From Cladopsammia gracilis (taxonomy: Eukaryota; Cnidaria; Anthozoa; Scleractinia; Dendrophylliidae), in NCBI GenBank assembly GCA_022457155.1, contig JAJGOT010000272.1, forward strand, positions 1,100,734-1,164,733: a stretch of DNA of 64,000 nucleotides, read 5' to 3'. A model generated the notes under the pieces. The model did no database searches, was not told the DNA's origin, and worked only from the letters and a program-made list of their open reading frames with translations. Positions 51,100 to 63,355 of this stretch are shown in pieces. The translations under genes and the position numbers were made by a program. Position 1 is the first letter of the stretch; each line of letters starts with the position of its first letter.

Positions 51100-52085
51100 A
51101 TGCTATGTGTTATTGAAATCTTTTACTACAACAAAATAAATAATTAATAGCATAAACAGCAAATAGTCATGCAAATGCTTAGTAAAACAAAATTACTCCA
51201 AATAAAGTATTTTCAAACTTAAAAAAAAGGTTATCTACTAAAGTGCCCTTATCTAATAAAAAATAATTTAACTGTAGCTTCTCAGTTTAATGGAGGAGTA
51301 CGTAGCAGCAGTGGCAGTATTTACCCACCGGGCAAATATTTATGATATCACCTGTTGTGACAGAGTACACAGAGTACCTTCAGATCGATCATTTTCCTCA
51401 AATTTTCATTTTTTGGTTCAGTACTAAAAAGGGTACTAAAGAATATTTCACATTGACGAGAAAATGACGGTACAACGTTTTGACCGTAAGTTAAAGTTTC
51501 TCCTTTGATTGACGGCCATGTGACATATATGCAGTCAACCGATATGATTGAGTGCATGCACGCACTTACAAAGTGTATAAGATGGGTGAAACTTGATCCT
51601 CGCAGCGTTCTATCAACTTAGGCAGTTGGAAAAACAACCTGAAAAAAATTCAGGCTGGAAAGGGATTCGAACCCATGGCCTTGCTACCAAGCCATATTGA
51701 TAGATAGTCAATTGTGAGTTCGTGATATACCCGATGATGGTGAAATACATGGATATGAATACATGAAAATCGCATATGTGAACTGCGGATGAAATATGAG
51801 TCATATGTATGCTATGTTTTATTGAAATCTTACCACAACAGAATAAATAATTACTAGCATAGAAAATGAAAACTCATGCAAAGAGTTATTCAAAAGTTTA
51901 GTACAACAAAATTACTCGAAATAAAGTATTTTCAAACTAAAAAAAAATATATACTAAGGTGTCCTTATATAATAATAAAAAACTTTAACGGTGGCTTCTC
52001 AGTCTAATGGAGGAGTACGTAGCAGCAGCAGCAGTGGCAGTATTTACCATCTGGGCAAATATTTATTATATCACCTGTTATGACG
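51100..52085. repeat. Duplicated 5' flank of gene C with SINE-like spacer
   Basis: The segment with GGAGGAGTACGTAGCAGCAG occurs twice (about 51100-51355 and 51806-52085), but only once upstream of gene B (32700-33010). The spacer (51356-51805) contains a tRNA-like piece. The second copy ends up about 0.9 kb from the start codon. Confidence 0.75.
51640..51710 (-). repeat. tRNA-like SINE fragment
   Basis: On minus, GGCTTGGTAGCAAGGCCATG is followed by GGTTCGAATCCCTTTCCAGC, which has a good box B-type T loop. No full tRNA fold or acceptor stem was found, so a SINE remnant is more likely than a tRNA gene. Confidence 0.55.
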
Positions 52086-52299
52086 TCAGCATTCCACGCA
52101 GCTTTTGCGCCCCTTCTCCAATTTTTCCTGAGGAGAAGGGGCGGCTGTACACAGGCAAGACTGTCTTTAAAGGTAAACTAAATTCGACAGCATTGCAATT
52201 CTCGAACATTTTACCTAAAATAACTATATTCGTCGAGGAACATAAATTGTTTTTCATGTTTGAAATATCGTCATTATGATTGTTTCCGTATATAATAAT

Positions 52300-52515
52300 A
52301 TACATGAAAAAAAAATATTGAATTCTGATTGGCTAAAAGCAGTGCAGTTCAAGTGTAACACCAGTGCAAAAAGTGTAACACAAAATTACAAATAAAAAAA
52401 ATTGATGCAAAAGTGTTTTGCAAAAAAAAATTTGTATAAGTAAAGCGGCTCGTGCAATTTGAGCTTTTTGAAAAACTCACTCGTGCAAATTAATCCAACT
52501 GAACTTGAAACTGTA
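52300..52515. repeat. Dispersed repeat (ATTCTGATTGGCTAA family), copy 1
   Basis: GAATTCTGATTGGCTAAAAG, AAGCAGTGCAGTTCAAGTG and AAAACTCACTCGTGCAAATT recur at 57240-57275 and 57868-58090. Probably non-autonomous. Confidence 0.7.
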
Positions 52516-52854
52516 TGATTACCTATACTAACTTGTCGTGAATTGTAAAAGAACAATGGTATGACATTGGTTAACGGTGTTATCGTTTGAAAACAAAATG
52601 ACTCAGCTGAATTAATTTTTTTTCCCTTTATTGCGGTCACAACTAATGGGGATATGCAGCAAGGGATTGACAGTGTTTGTAGGGAAAATATTGCCGGTGC
52701 TGGCGGATTGTATTATGCACTTTTTTTCCGTTCGCTATTTTCGTTCGTTTCGCCGGCTACCTCATAAATAACATAGTTATCAAATATTTATAAACGCACA
52801 CGTCAAGGTTACAAAGTACCTTCATATATGCAATTTTAAAGGCAAGGACCAACG

Positions 52855-52975
52855 TAACAAAACAGAAGCACCGGATCCAAATTGAGGATCTAATCAGCTA
52901 TAAATAATAGCAATAAACGAAAAAAAGCAAGGCTGATTCGACAGTGAAGGAATGCAATGAAATTTATCCAATATT
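52855..52975. repeat. Dispersed repeat related to the 11.6-11.8 kb fold-back
   Basis: Inverse match to 11700-11830 (GCAAGGCTGATTCGACAGTG and neighbouring sequence). Confidence 0.8.
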
Positions 52976-53256
52976 TCGATGGCCCACACGGCCGGAGCTT
53001 AACCCGGTTTCCGTAGCATGAAGCAACTAGGAATATTGCTACTCCCCCCTGGATGGGATGCTAGTCCTTCACAGGGTTACCCCCAGCATTTTGTCGCCGG
53101 TACCCATTTATACACCTGGGTGGAGAGAGACAATGTGGAGTAAAGTTTCTTGTCTAAGGAAACAACACGACGGCAGAGACCAGGCTCGAACCACCGACCT
53201 TCAGGTTGAAAGTCCGACGCGCTAACCACTAGACCACCGTGCCGCCCACGCATACA
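52976..53256 (-). mobile_element. tRNA-derived SINE
   Basis: On minus the 5' end reads GCACGGTGGTCTAGTGGTTA (box A TGGTCTAGTGG) and then GGTCGGTGGTTCGAGCCTGG (box B). A non-tRNA body follows, with GGTACCGGCGACAAAATGC, ending CCGGCCGTGTGGGCC. These are internal pol III promoter boxes plus a conserved body, as in SINEs. The tail meets the repeat at 52975. Confidence 0.8.
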
Positions 53257-54460
53257 AAGAGGGGGGGGCTATCTTATTTTTTATTTTTGTTTTACTTTCA
53301 AACAAATGCGTTCAGTGATCAGCTCTTGGCTCTAATGGTACATGGTTGCGAACCTCTGAAAGGCTAACAGTTCATACATCACAGTTCAAAGCTAATACAA
53401 AAAACAATCACAGTATCGAGAAAATGATGTTCCACATATTACGTCCAGAACAAGTTTGGCGAGGTAACTGTACCACTGGTACCAGGTCTTCCTCACTGGT
53501 TTCGATCTCTGAGGACTCCGCACTACTGTAATATGCAACAACAAGGTCATCCTCGCTGTCACGTTCTATGCAGAATCACTAGACTCATTGTCTGATATCC
53601 TCACTTCTAACCTGCGATCAGAAGGTCCTGATCGCAGGTTACCTCACTTCTGGGTCTTGCCTGGAGATGTGTGCATTGATTTCTTTACCTTGTTTGTTAG
53701 AAGCACGAGTGATGATCCGTCGGATTTTATCATTCTTCTTGCCTTTTAGTAAAAGTTAAATATAAATGAAATACTTTTCTAGCTCTTGGACTTTTAGCTG
53801 CTGGATTATACCAGTGCGACATAGTGTGTCCCAGTTACATTCCTCGAACCGTTTTTGTCGTCTGTTGCCGTTTTTCTAATCTGTCCTTTGCACGAAGGTT
53901 CTTTGTCCTTTCAATTGTAGTGAGATGAAGGAGATCTTTAACTAATTTCAGTTTTCCACGATAAATTTGTTAGAAAACGATAATATTGCTTCTTCTTCAT
54001 CAATTTTTAAAGTTCCGTTGTCAAACACGTTTTTGTTCAGGAGAGCGCGAATCATCACCTTCACCCCTGCAAGACTCAAACACATCTTTGTAATGATAGT
54101 CCGGCAATTTGGTCGTAAACTATCTGGAACTACTGGCCATGGGATGCGACTCATCGGGGGACTAATCCACCCGCTTGACTTGCATTCTGGACAGGGTTGC
54201 CCATCGGGGGAAGTCTTAGAGCCGTCACCTTAAAGAAATTCCATGTAGAGCTCTCCTCGCTGGTAGTGCGCCTCACAGAAATCAATAATATTTTCAGGAT
54301 GTATGATGAACCCGGTACGTCTTTTATTTGTTCAGCGCTCTTTGACGAATACTCTTTCAGGAGTTCTTGATCGAAAAACAAACCGTCTTCTGATTTTTCA
54401 GAAACAAGACACTTGATGTGTTCTGAATGGACTGGCGCGTAGAACTTATTTTCCAAGACC
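53257..54460 (-). other. Region with two unrecognised minus-strand frames
   Basis: Frames 53948-54154 (LSLAGVKVMIRALLNKNVF) and 54151-54462 (FYAPVHSEHIKCLVSEKSED) look moderately protein-like and overlap by a few bases. No family was recognised and no splice structure could be tied to them. They may be a decayed mobile-element or gene fragment. A short hairpin (AACCTGCGATCAG / CTGATCGCAGGTT) lies near 53608-53640. Confidence 0.3.
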
Positions 54461-55574
54461 ACTTCTATTAACTTCTAAAGGGGTGATGGAGATATCTCAA
54501 ATATTGGTAGCCGGCAATTGTGACCCTAAATTGTTTTAATCATGTCTAAACTTTTTAAGGTGTTTTCTTAGTATTTCATTGCGCATCACTACTACGCATA
54601 ATTTCATGTGTCATTAGCTCGCGCAGTCCGAAGCTAGTGAGTTTCTTTTGATGATAAGTTGGCCAAATGAATAAGTGTTTGTTTTCTCCTAAACGAGCAC
54701 AGTGATCTCTCTTTTTTTATTACATCGTTTTCCTGATAAAATGATCCTCTTTGACTTTACTTCGTCGTGAAAAAATTAAAAACGTGTACTTACCCAGTTT
54801 CTCACTGGTATAAAATTATGACCATGAGATCATGCACGCAAGGAACGTTTTGAGTCAGTGCCTTTCGAGGCAGAGTGCCATTGGTAGTGTTACTATGATC
54901 TTAATTTTTCCTTCCCCCTTTCTCTTCATTTTTGGAAAGTAGAAGTGCTGAACACTTCCCATGCCAAATTTTAATTTCAAATTCCAATTGGAGGACCAGT
55001 TATTTCAAACGTAAAGTTCAGCTTTGGTTTGCCGCCATTACTTGATTGAATGGCAAAAACGATTGGATGAGCGTACATACAACAGAAAACACCACACAAG
55101 TCCTTTACTGTTGATAGATTTTATTATGGAAACCCTTTTTAAAGAGCTATCTTCGAATTTCATAGCCAATCTACAAATAGCTTTTTGTTGCTACTTAAAT
55201 TTATTTCGCATAACACCAAAAGAAAATATTTTCTGCCTTAAAAAAACCGTGAGAGAAGCAACGTCGACACTATTATACCTGGTACGCTAAGGCTCTCGTT
55301 GTCATTGGAGATCTACTGAAGTCCTACATTACCGTATAAGTACATAGTGCATTTTGCAAACTGTATATCTCCAGACTGGAGTACATGAAATTGAATGCAT
55401 GTTTGGTGTGATGTGAAAATTGAGTTGAAAATTCACTTTTGATACTGATTGCAAATATTTGCTGGTTAAAAAATGCAGTATTTAAAATGAGGCAGAAGCA
55501 CCTTACAGACTCATTATCACTAAAGTTCGGAGAAATGTGCGACTGAAACAAAGTATACGTGGCACAGAACTGTC

Positions 55575-55819
55575 TTAAAAACCACTTGGACGAATCTTCA
55601 TCTCAGACCTCTTGATGACGTCTGACATGGAGCTGGGCCTTTGGGTCCATCTCATTCCTTGATTATTAAACAAACCATTCAGATCGGATTGGTAACACGA
55701 GTTGTACCACCAGCCGTCTTTATAATACTGGCCACAGTTGCCCCAATAGTTATCATTATCACGATCCTTGGTGGTAAATGATTGACCATTATGATAACTG
55801 AGAGAATCTCCACTGGTGC
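55575..55819 (-). CDS. Gene D fibrinogen domain, C-terminal part
   Basis: Phase 1 start (CTTAG); [16 protein letters not shown] and WWYNSCYQSDLNG; ends [12 protein letters not shown]. Confidence 0.93.
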
Positions 55820-57086
55820 CTAAGGAAAGAAACAAATAAAACACTTCTTTTTAAAAAAAGTTAAATGTTTTTATCTCTGTCGCCGGGGCACTCTAGGAAG
55901 GTGTTTGTTCAGTAATAATTATAACCAGCTATCAAACAAAATCATATTTGGACATTTTCATTAGTCATACAACTTAAAGCAGTTTTGAAGTCAAATGGAC
56001 CGAAAGTCGATTTTGGCAAATGTTAAAGTAGAATGTCCAAAAGTCAAAATGGAAAGTCGATTTAGCAAAGTGGAAAGTAAAGTCAAGTAAATTGGACTTT
56101 ACTTTAAAGGAACTTTGGGATTTTTATGAATACGATAAATTGACGAAGGCAAATTAAAATGCCTTGTCCATACAGCGAAGGCAAACATTTATGGTGCTAA
56201 CATCTACCTCACTCATCGCACTAACAATCACGATCAGTCCGATCGTGGACTGATCGTGAGTAAAATATTTTATTGTTCGTTTGAAGGCCCATGTTCACCC
56301 AATCTGCTTTGCGCGCCCGGGCTGATTTTCGCACAGACGGAATATCGAAAAATCGACGTGCCAGCCAATCATAACGCTACATTGAACAATTGATCTGTTT
56401 CAAAACAAAAACACAAGCGCGCAAAGCAGATTGCATGAACATGGGCTTTTAAGTAACAATCCGTGTAAGAAGTAGGCAATTCTCTATTGTTCCGATGCAT
56501 TTCGCGTGTGACTATGAAATAACTGATATTTTATTTCCTTCGAAAAGAAATGCCGTGCATTTTATAAACACACTGTTATTGAACAGGAATTAACTTACCT
56601 GAAAAACTTCCCAAACTCAGCTTGTATTTGAAACTCTCGCTTGCCACATCAAATGTGCTGTATTCTGCATATGAAGTTTTACTATTGATATCTTCCAAGT
56701 CGACGCGAAGCTTGTCACTACTGCTTGCAGTCAAGCGATGGATTTTCTCCAGCCCGAGCCAAAACTCGCCGTTCAGATTACCGAAGCCCCGTTTGTAGTC
56801 ATCCCATCCCCGATTAAAATCAACAGAGCCGTCCTGTTTTTGGAACACCGTCCAACCTCCACCGGCTGTTTTCTGATCACAGAACACTTGAAATTCGCCA
56901 AAACCATCCGGATCGATTTTGTACACTCCACTGTTCCTATTACCGGACCGGTAAACTTCAGCGCAGTTCTTGTAAACTGAAAATTTGGCAAACATAATAG
57001 TTAAAATTACTCTCCGGTATATTGAAATGTACATTATTTTTGCAGATAAAGATGGATGCAAACCAGGAAATAGGCAAAAAATATAG

Positions 57087-57118
<32 letters not shown>

Positions 57119-60100
57119 TATATATATATATATATATTGAAAAAATCTGTCTAAGAATTATCAATGCTAAAATGTAATACAGTCTTTACGGACACCCGCT
57201 TAATACGGACGCCACATCGTTACAGACTTAATAATATACATGAAAAAAATACTCAATTCTGATTGGCTAATTATATATCTATATATATACTAGTAGTAAT
57301 CATAGTTATAGTGCGTCTCCTTATACCGTAGCACCTCGTCTTGACCTACGTAGTACCTCAGTTTCAACCACTGTTGAAAGGGGCTATGTCACGAGATACG
57401 TCATGCAGGCAAAAATGTCGGCCGACGTCAAACAAATTCACGCTATCGCCGTGGAATCGGGCAAAATCCTTCAATTCTGCCGTGCTGTGTACTCCGAAAG
57501 GTCTCAGATTTTTCCGACATAAATAGTATATTTGTCTTGATTTCATTTCAGTTTATATTTCTCCGATTCTGAAATGATAGGCCTCAGTACTTGGTGTGAT
57601 ATCCGCAAGGATTTTACCGAAAAAAATGAATAAATAAATGTAGATATCTCAATGTCTGGAAGTTGCCCGATATATGCATCCAGCATATGTTTAATCAAAA
57701 TGACGCCGATTTAGTACCGACACTTTTCTCGATTCGTTCCGCCTAGACGACGCGCTAAGCATGCTGGATACTATTGTGACGTTTCAAGATGGCGCAGATT
57801 TGGTATCGACACTTTTCTCGATTCGTTTCGCCTAGCCGACAAGATTAGGAAGCGTCTCCTTCGTCGACGCAATAAAAGCAGTGCAGTTCAAGTGGAACAC
57901 CAGTGTAAATTACGAATAAGAAAAATTGATGCAAAAATGTTTTGCAAATTAAACAAATTTTCCAAAAAAATGTTTTTGCAAAAAAAATTGATGCAAATTT
58001 TTTCATGTATGATTATTAATAAGTAAAAGCGGCTCGTGCAATTTGGGCTTTTTGAAAAACTCACTCGTGCAAATTAATCCTAAATTGGACTCGGATTCGT
58101 ATGATTACCTATACGAAACAATCTCATACAAAGTTAACTTCGTTAATACGAACAATTTGGATAATTCATTACGCATTACCCATTTCTCAAATGCGTAAGC
58201 ATATACTAAACTTATAGCTAGATATATGCTTTTGTCTAGTCATAATTATTTAGTTTCTTGGTGGGGTTACTGAGATGCGATACTGAGATGCGATAATTTT
58301 TTCCGTAAGAACAATGGCGTACATTATCTCTTGTCGTCGCTGCCCTCTTCTAAACATCGGGGAAACTGGTCGAAGTCTTCGTAAACGCTTCGGCGAACAA
58401 CTAAGAAGCGTTTAAATGAACACTCCTGGTCTACCTGTGGCCGAACATTTCAATACTGACGGCCATACTTTAGATGACATCTTCATCAGGGGTTGGCGAC
58501 TTTGCCGAGGCTCCAGTCGCCATAGGAAGCACCTCGAAATGGAAAACATTTTTAGGCTCGGCACCATGCAACCTTTGGGCCTTAACGATGCTTTCCATTT
58601 CTTGTAAACTGCGCGCGTACGCCTTTTCTCATGTGCACGCGCTCTAATTTCAAATTTTAAGATTCTACTACTTAGTTCTCGCTTGAACATTTAACGGTCC
58701 AATGATGAAGGGCTATGCCTTTTTCATTTATTTTTTTCACGTTTTTAACACATTTTATTTTTAATTTTTATTTATTTTTACTATGATGTTTTTTCACGTT
58801 ATTAATACATTTTATTTTAAACAAGTGTCACGCATCATCTGGAGAACATTCACGTTTACTCTTATTTATTATTAGACAAGGACCTGGGTTCTAGTGACGT
58901 CTTCACTTGTTTCACAGTGGAGTTTTGGCAACTGGTGGAAGGATTCTTTCGATTAAATATGTTTGAAAGCGACACGTATTTTAGTCCCAGGTTCGTCCCC
59001 TTCTCCACCAGGTTTTGTTGTGATCGAACACACGAATGACGTCACAAATATATTGCTTGTCCCTTTTTGGCTGCGCTTAAAATGCCGCAAATTTCAGATC
59101 TCGGCTGGAGTTTTCAAACCGCTAAAAATAGTGAATTCTCTTCGCGCAAAAGAGGAAAACGACTGAAAATGAAATAAAGGTGATATAAACAACATAAAAC
59201 CCTAAAACAAAACGATAGTGAAATTTCACTTCATGTGCACTTTTAATTACGTTATTCATAAGAACCCCGCTTAATACGGACATCCCATTAATACGGACAG
59301 TTTCCGCAGTCTATTCCGTGTCCATATTAAAGGGGTTTGACTGTAGAAAAACTCAGGAAAGCGGCATCTCTTCAGTGACACCCAACGAATTGTTTCACAA
59401 AATAGCTGTCCGGAATGCTCATACCGCCCTTAGACTGCTAGCAGTCCCTCTCTGGATTGTTGAGCGCGGAGAGCAAACACGCGATCGGCGATCCGAGCAG
59501 CGAGCGAGCGAAAGTAATGCGAACGTTCGCTCGCTCCAGTCTCGCCGAGCTTGTTCTCGTGATTAGCTCGCCCGCTCGATTAACTGAAAAGGGACAGCTA
59601 GCAGTCTGATTTGCGCCTAGACTGCTAGCAGTCCCTCTTGATAGTCGAGCAGGCGAGCAAATACGGGATCGGCGACCCGAGCTCGCTCCAGTCTCACCGA
59701 GCTTGTTTTCGTGATTAGCTCGCCCGCTCGATTGACTGAAAAGGGACAGCTAGCAGTCTAATACCGCCCTCAGATTTTCGAATTACAATTAGATGAAAAG
59801 TTAATATTCTCTAACCGGAAATGTTAACTGATGTTTTCGATCCTAATAAAAACTACGCCTGACGTTTTGGAGAGGATGAAAAATGCTATTTTTGTTCTCA
59901 GAAAGTCCAGCTAAAAATTACGGAGGTAAATAGCTGCCTTAAAAAAAATTAACTGCAATACCATGAACGATCTTTTGCACCACATTGGATCAATGCAATC
60001 AGTGATAAGCAAAAACAGACCACTGCAAGTTAAGGACCAATCAAACAATGCGAAAAGGCATACAAAATCAATATACTTCAGCTAACTTTTTCGAAGAAAA

Positions 60101-60891
60101 GGATCGTTCCTACATTTTTCGGCCTGTTGGATTTTCAGATATAAGACATCCGAACAGTTCAAAATTGGTAGGTGACACAAATATCCCTTTAAACGGCGTT
60201 AAATTATCGAAAGAAAGATAGACTTTACTTTCTTGCCGGGGGGGGGGGGTACTCCCTATAATGGGCTATACTGGGATCCTCCGCCCGAAAGGGGTAACTT
60301 TTTATGCTGGAGGTATATGAAAGGGTCGGGGTTTCACTAGTTGAAGTATATGAAAGGGTAGGAATTTCACGAAGAATAGGAAAGGGTAGCGAAAACACGA
60401 GTTGAAGTATAAAAAAGGTAGGGAAAACTGCCATTTAAGCATTTGAGAGCCGTTCAAAATATATCAAACAGACGCACGTAAAGGCTATATAAAAGGGACC
60501 ATTTTCAATGAAAGGTATATGAAAGGGGTACCTTTTCTGTCAAAAACGGTATATGAAAGGGTAAGGGTTTGGACCTCGAGGCGGAGCATCCCCGTACAAA
60601 ACTTTGTTGAGTATCCCTCCCGGACTTTCTTGGTGAACTTAGTTCGTTAGTTTGAATCAAATCAACGCTCACTGGAATCGCTTAATGCATCTAAACAAAG
60701 ACTGATAATATTTTGGATCGGCAAGAATAAGTGATTACATGGAAATTTGTACGAATAGCAAATTGAAGTCCAGGTACGAGTGGAAATAAAATAAGCTTTT
60801 GTCTTTAATATCTCAAATGATTGTTCTTTCGGGCTATTTACCACTGTGAGACCATTCAGACAACAATAATCGTCTCAGTTAAAAAAAAAGC

Positions 60892-60922
<31 letters not shown>

Positions 60923-63127
60923 TAAATTGACTGGAACTTTACTCGTGGCTCGAACTTGATTCGGGCTCCAACTAGAGCCGCGGCACTCCAATCTAGCAAA
61001 GAGCTAAAAGCGGAGATCGATTATCAGTCACATCACACATTTTATGTGGCCAAAAGTCGAACTGATCTCAACTGATGCATGCCAAGTGCTGTGGCGACAA
61101 ACAAGACGGGGAAGGGTCGATACCGTCCTCTAGATTAACTTCGCAAAGGTTCATCAATTTTCTACAACAGAGCACCGCGGCTTGAGATCTAGCGTTCAAG
61201 GCTAAAAAGCAGACACGGACAGCTGTTTCGCCCTTATTGGTTCGTAGCTAAACCACAAGAACACTCAGTGATACTTCACCTTACTCCTATCCCATATAAA
61301 TATGTGTTGCTAGTCCGTCCAGAAGAGAGCAGAAAGAGCGGAGATCAATTATCAAGAACGCCACACATGGAAGAATTTTTGGTTGTTCATCCCTCATCAG
61401 AATTTAAAGATCTTAGCTTGGCGTGCATGAAACACCCTTCAGTTTAAATAATAGCGGAGCACTTGCCAGGCCGAAGGCCTGGCTGCGCAGCTCCATACTC
61501 ATAGAACCTACGCCGTGATTTTTCATGGTCATGGCTAGCGGAATGTTTCGCGGGCGCGTGTCCGTCCGTCCGCCCGCCGGCCGCCCGCCGTGTTGGAACA
61601 ATACCGGGATCTTGAAAGCAAGGCTTTGTTTTTTCGCGGCCACACAGCCGTGAGCTCGGTAAACACTTTAGTTGTTTTCTTGTGCCTGGCGGAGAATTAA
61701 ACTCGTTATTTTCTTGCATTTTTTCGCGGTTTGCTACTCAAGACAGGGATACTAATTAAGGTATACTCAGAAGCCGCTTTAGTGGAAAAAGACGAGCTTT
61801 CAGGGATAAAATCTTGCTTCGAGGAACTTCATGTATTACATTTTTATCAATGCGGGAGATGATTTCAGAACCAGAAGCGGAGATTTGAATTTCCAAGCAA
61901 GCGAGGAACTTAAAGGTAAAACAGATTACAGTTTTCGATGAGAATTTATGTTGATATCAATCTGTGAGTGACTTGTTATTAGTGTTATTGTTAGTTTTGG
62001 CGAATTGATTTTAAAACGTGCCTATCTCTTGAATTTCATCGAAGGAAGCTTGAACTCGATGAGCTATAATTAAATGGTACGCGTTTTGCTTTTAAACGTA
62101 AACTAATGGAGATTTGAATAAATTTTTTCGAAAGAAGATTGTGTTGTCCATTTTTATGTGTTTGTTCATTCATTAGATAGATTGAAAAGCGATTTTATGT
62201 AAACAAAACAAGACTTGATTATATAGTACAGTTCTATCTTCACTCGCATCGCCTTTTGCAAATATGTGTGTGTATTTTTGCAATTTTTGATTTTCAAATC
62301 AGTTTCTCGGGCAATTTTTGACAAACATAAACTGCATTTTATTCGGAAACTAGTGGTACTATTTATTCTAGACAGAAAAAAGTTGTTTTTGTGAACTTTT
62401 GTACGGTCTATAAAAATGTGCTGTGCAGACGGTCGCGTAATACTGTTTTTGAGAATTGCTAAAATTGAAAATAGCCCGTTCGTCAATCTTAATTCTTGTG
62501 CTTCCAACCTTTCACCTTAGTTAAGTTTCACCTTAGTTAAGCTTGTTCAAAGTGCGACGCTGTTAGGCTTGGGCTATCTATATATATTAGGAGAGTTTTA
62601 GTTGTTTTGCACGCGCTCACATGATGGTTTTTCCGATATTTTATGACGATATTTTTTATTTTTTGGCAATTATAAAACCCAAAAATCAAACTTCACCGCA
62701 TATTTTCTCGCGTTTTCTTCGGTGTTAAAAAAATTTAACCGACGGAAACTTCGAAAGATTAAACAACTTTAAAAGTCAATTCTTGGATAATAGTTGCCCG
62801 ACATTCTTTAGATGCTCTGTTACCATGCAACCACCACTACCAAAACAGTGACAACTGATAAATAAGCATAAATATGTGTTGGCAAATGTCGTGAGCTAAG
62901 AACTCATGATAGTTAGCGTAGAACTCATGAACTCTTAATAGTTAGTGTAACTGCTTTTGGCTAAGCCCTTGGGAGCCATCTTAAAAGAAAAGAAAAAAAA
63001 TTACCAGTGCATGCCCTTCCATCTCCTGCGAATCCTGCTTTGCACAAACATGTGTAGGATCCTAGGGTATTGTTGCATCCAGCGTTGACGTCACAGCTTT
63101 GTGAGTTGGTAGAACACTCGTCTACAT
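55575..63127 (-). CDS. Gene D: EGF - fibrinogen-domain protein, 5' part outside window
   Basis: The last three exons are an EGF (63127-63005) and the fibrinogen domain (56976-56599, 55819-55575), joined in phase 1. The stop is TAA at 55575-55577. The 6-kb intron (56.98-63.0 kb) is homologous in part to 1.47-5.63 kb downstream of the gene A EGF. DNA 5' of the EGF also matches gene A (GTATCACAGATACTGGC...). So gene D is probably an H-type-lectin paralogue of gene A rather than a PAN type; its 5' domains lie right of the window. No break is seen. Confidence 0.85.
56284..56449. mobile_element. 166-bp MITE in the gene D intron
   Basis: Inverted ends of about 30 bases (AAGGCCCATGTTCACCCAAT / inverse AAAGCCCATGTTCATGCAAT), both with CTGCTTTGCGCGC inside. 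Gene C lacks it at the matching place (near 44685). Confidence 0.75.
56599..56976 (-). CDS. Gene D fibrinogen domain, N-terminal part
   Basis: 126 codons, phase 1-1: [37 protein letters not shown]. One codon (Arg of FQKRQDG) is missing relative to genes B and C; the frame is kept. Confidence 0.93.
57087..57138. repeat. (AT)n microsatellite
   Basis: AT run with one TATTTTTATAT interruption in the gene D intron. Confidence 0.9.
57240..58090. repeat. Dispersed repeat (ATTCTGATTGGCTAA family), copy 2, interrupted
   Basis: Left part to 57275, then about 590 foreign bases, then the rest from 57868. The insert contains a short internal duplication (ACACTTTTCTCGATTCGTT near 57720 and 57815). Confidence 0.65.
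58314..58607 (+). pseudogene. Penelope-type GIY-YIG endonuclease remnant
   Basis: Plus strand reads AYIISCRRCPLLNIGETGRS, then LRKRFGEQLRSV, a stop (TAA), then LPVAEHFNTDGHTLDDIFI and MENIFRLGTMQPLGLND. This is the GIY-YIG core and tail of another Penelope branch than the one at 1.8 kb. RT is missing. Confidence 0.8.
59431..59760. mobile_element. Tandem pair of MITEs flanked by a 10-bp duplication
   Basis: Unit 1 (59431-59609) and unit 2 (about 59618-59760) each run from TAGACTGCTAGCAGTCCCTC to GGGACAGCTAGCAGTCT and share most internal sequence. ATACCGCCCT lies on both outer sides (59421-59430, 59761-59770). The end motif GACTGCTAGCAGTC is itself a palindrome. Confidence 0.85.
59771..60233. 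other. Gene D intron, no recognisable feature
   Basis: AT-rich sequence; nothing recognised on either strand. Confidence 0.55.
60234..60624. mobile_element. G-rich-ended MITE with TATGAAAGGG repeats
   Basis: Ends CCGGGGGGGGGGG...TACTC and inverse CCGGGAGGGATACTC. Internal TATATGAAAGGG-type motifs recur irregularly. Related in its ends to 23625-23883. Confidence 0.6.
60640..61450 (-). other. Gene D intron segment homologous to the gene A intron
   Basis: Matches 1465-1734 and 4758-5250, including GCTCACTGGAATCGCTTAAT and the (AT)n run at 60892-60919, without the Penelope element. Homology resumes at 62590-63004. Confidence 0.78.
61462..62580. mobile_element. About 1.1-kb insertion in the gene D intron, type unknown
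   Basis: Absent from the homologous gene A intron (near 5260). Flanks AATAGCGGAG and ATTAGGAGAG may be a decayed target duplication. The left part is GC-rich (CCGTCCGTCCGCCCGCC) and the rest AT-rich. No coding family was recognised. Confidence 0.5.
63005..63127 (-). CDS. Gene D EGF-like exon
   Basis: 41 codons, phase 1-1, DVDECSTNSQSCDVNAGC to FAGDGRACTG. Confidence 0.9.
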
Positions 63128-63355
63128 CTAACATGCAATGAGAATTCGTGTAAGTATCACAGATACTGGCAAATATTCTCTCTGTAGCCGTTAAACTCCC
63201 TCAGTTAAGATTGCTCGACAAATGAAACAGAACAGAACAGAACAATTAACGAAAGGCTGAAATACCAAAACCAATATCACAGTTGTGGGAGCAGGTCGTC
63301 AAAGCAAATGAAACGTATGTGAAATGGGACACTATATACAATCAAAGGCTCCTAA

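Noticed and set aside
51640..51710. Functional tRNA gene
   Set aside because: Only a T-arm/box B-like part is present; no matched acceptor stem or complete D arm. The same holds for 63700-63765.
56228..56262. Short palindrome TCACGATCAGTCC / GGACTGATCGTGA as a regulatory site
   Set aside because: It is a single small hairpin with no partner at the paralogous genes and nothing to support a function.
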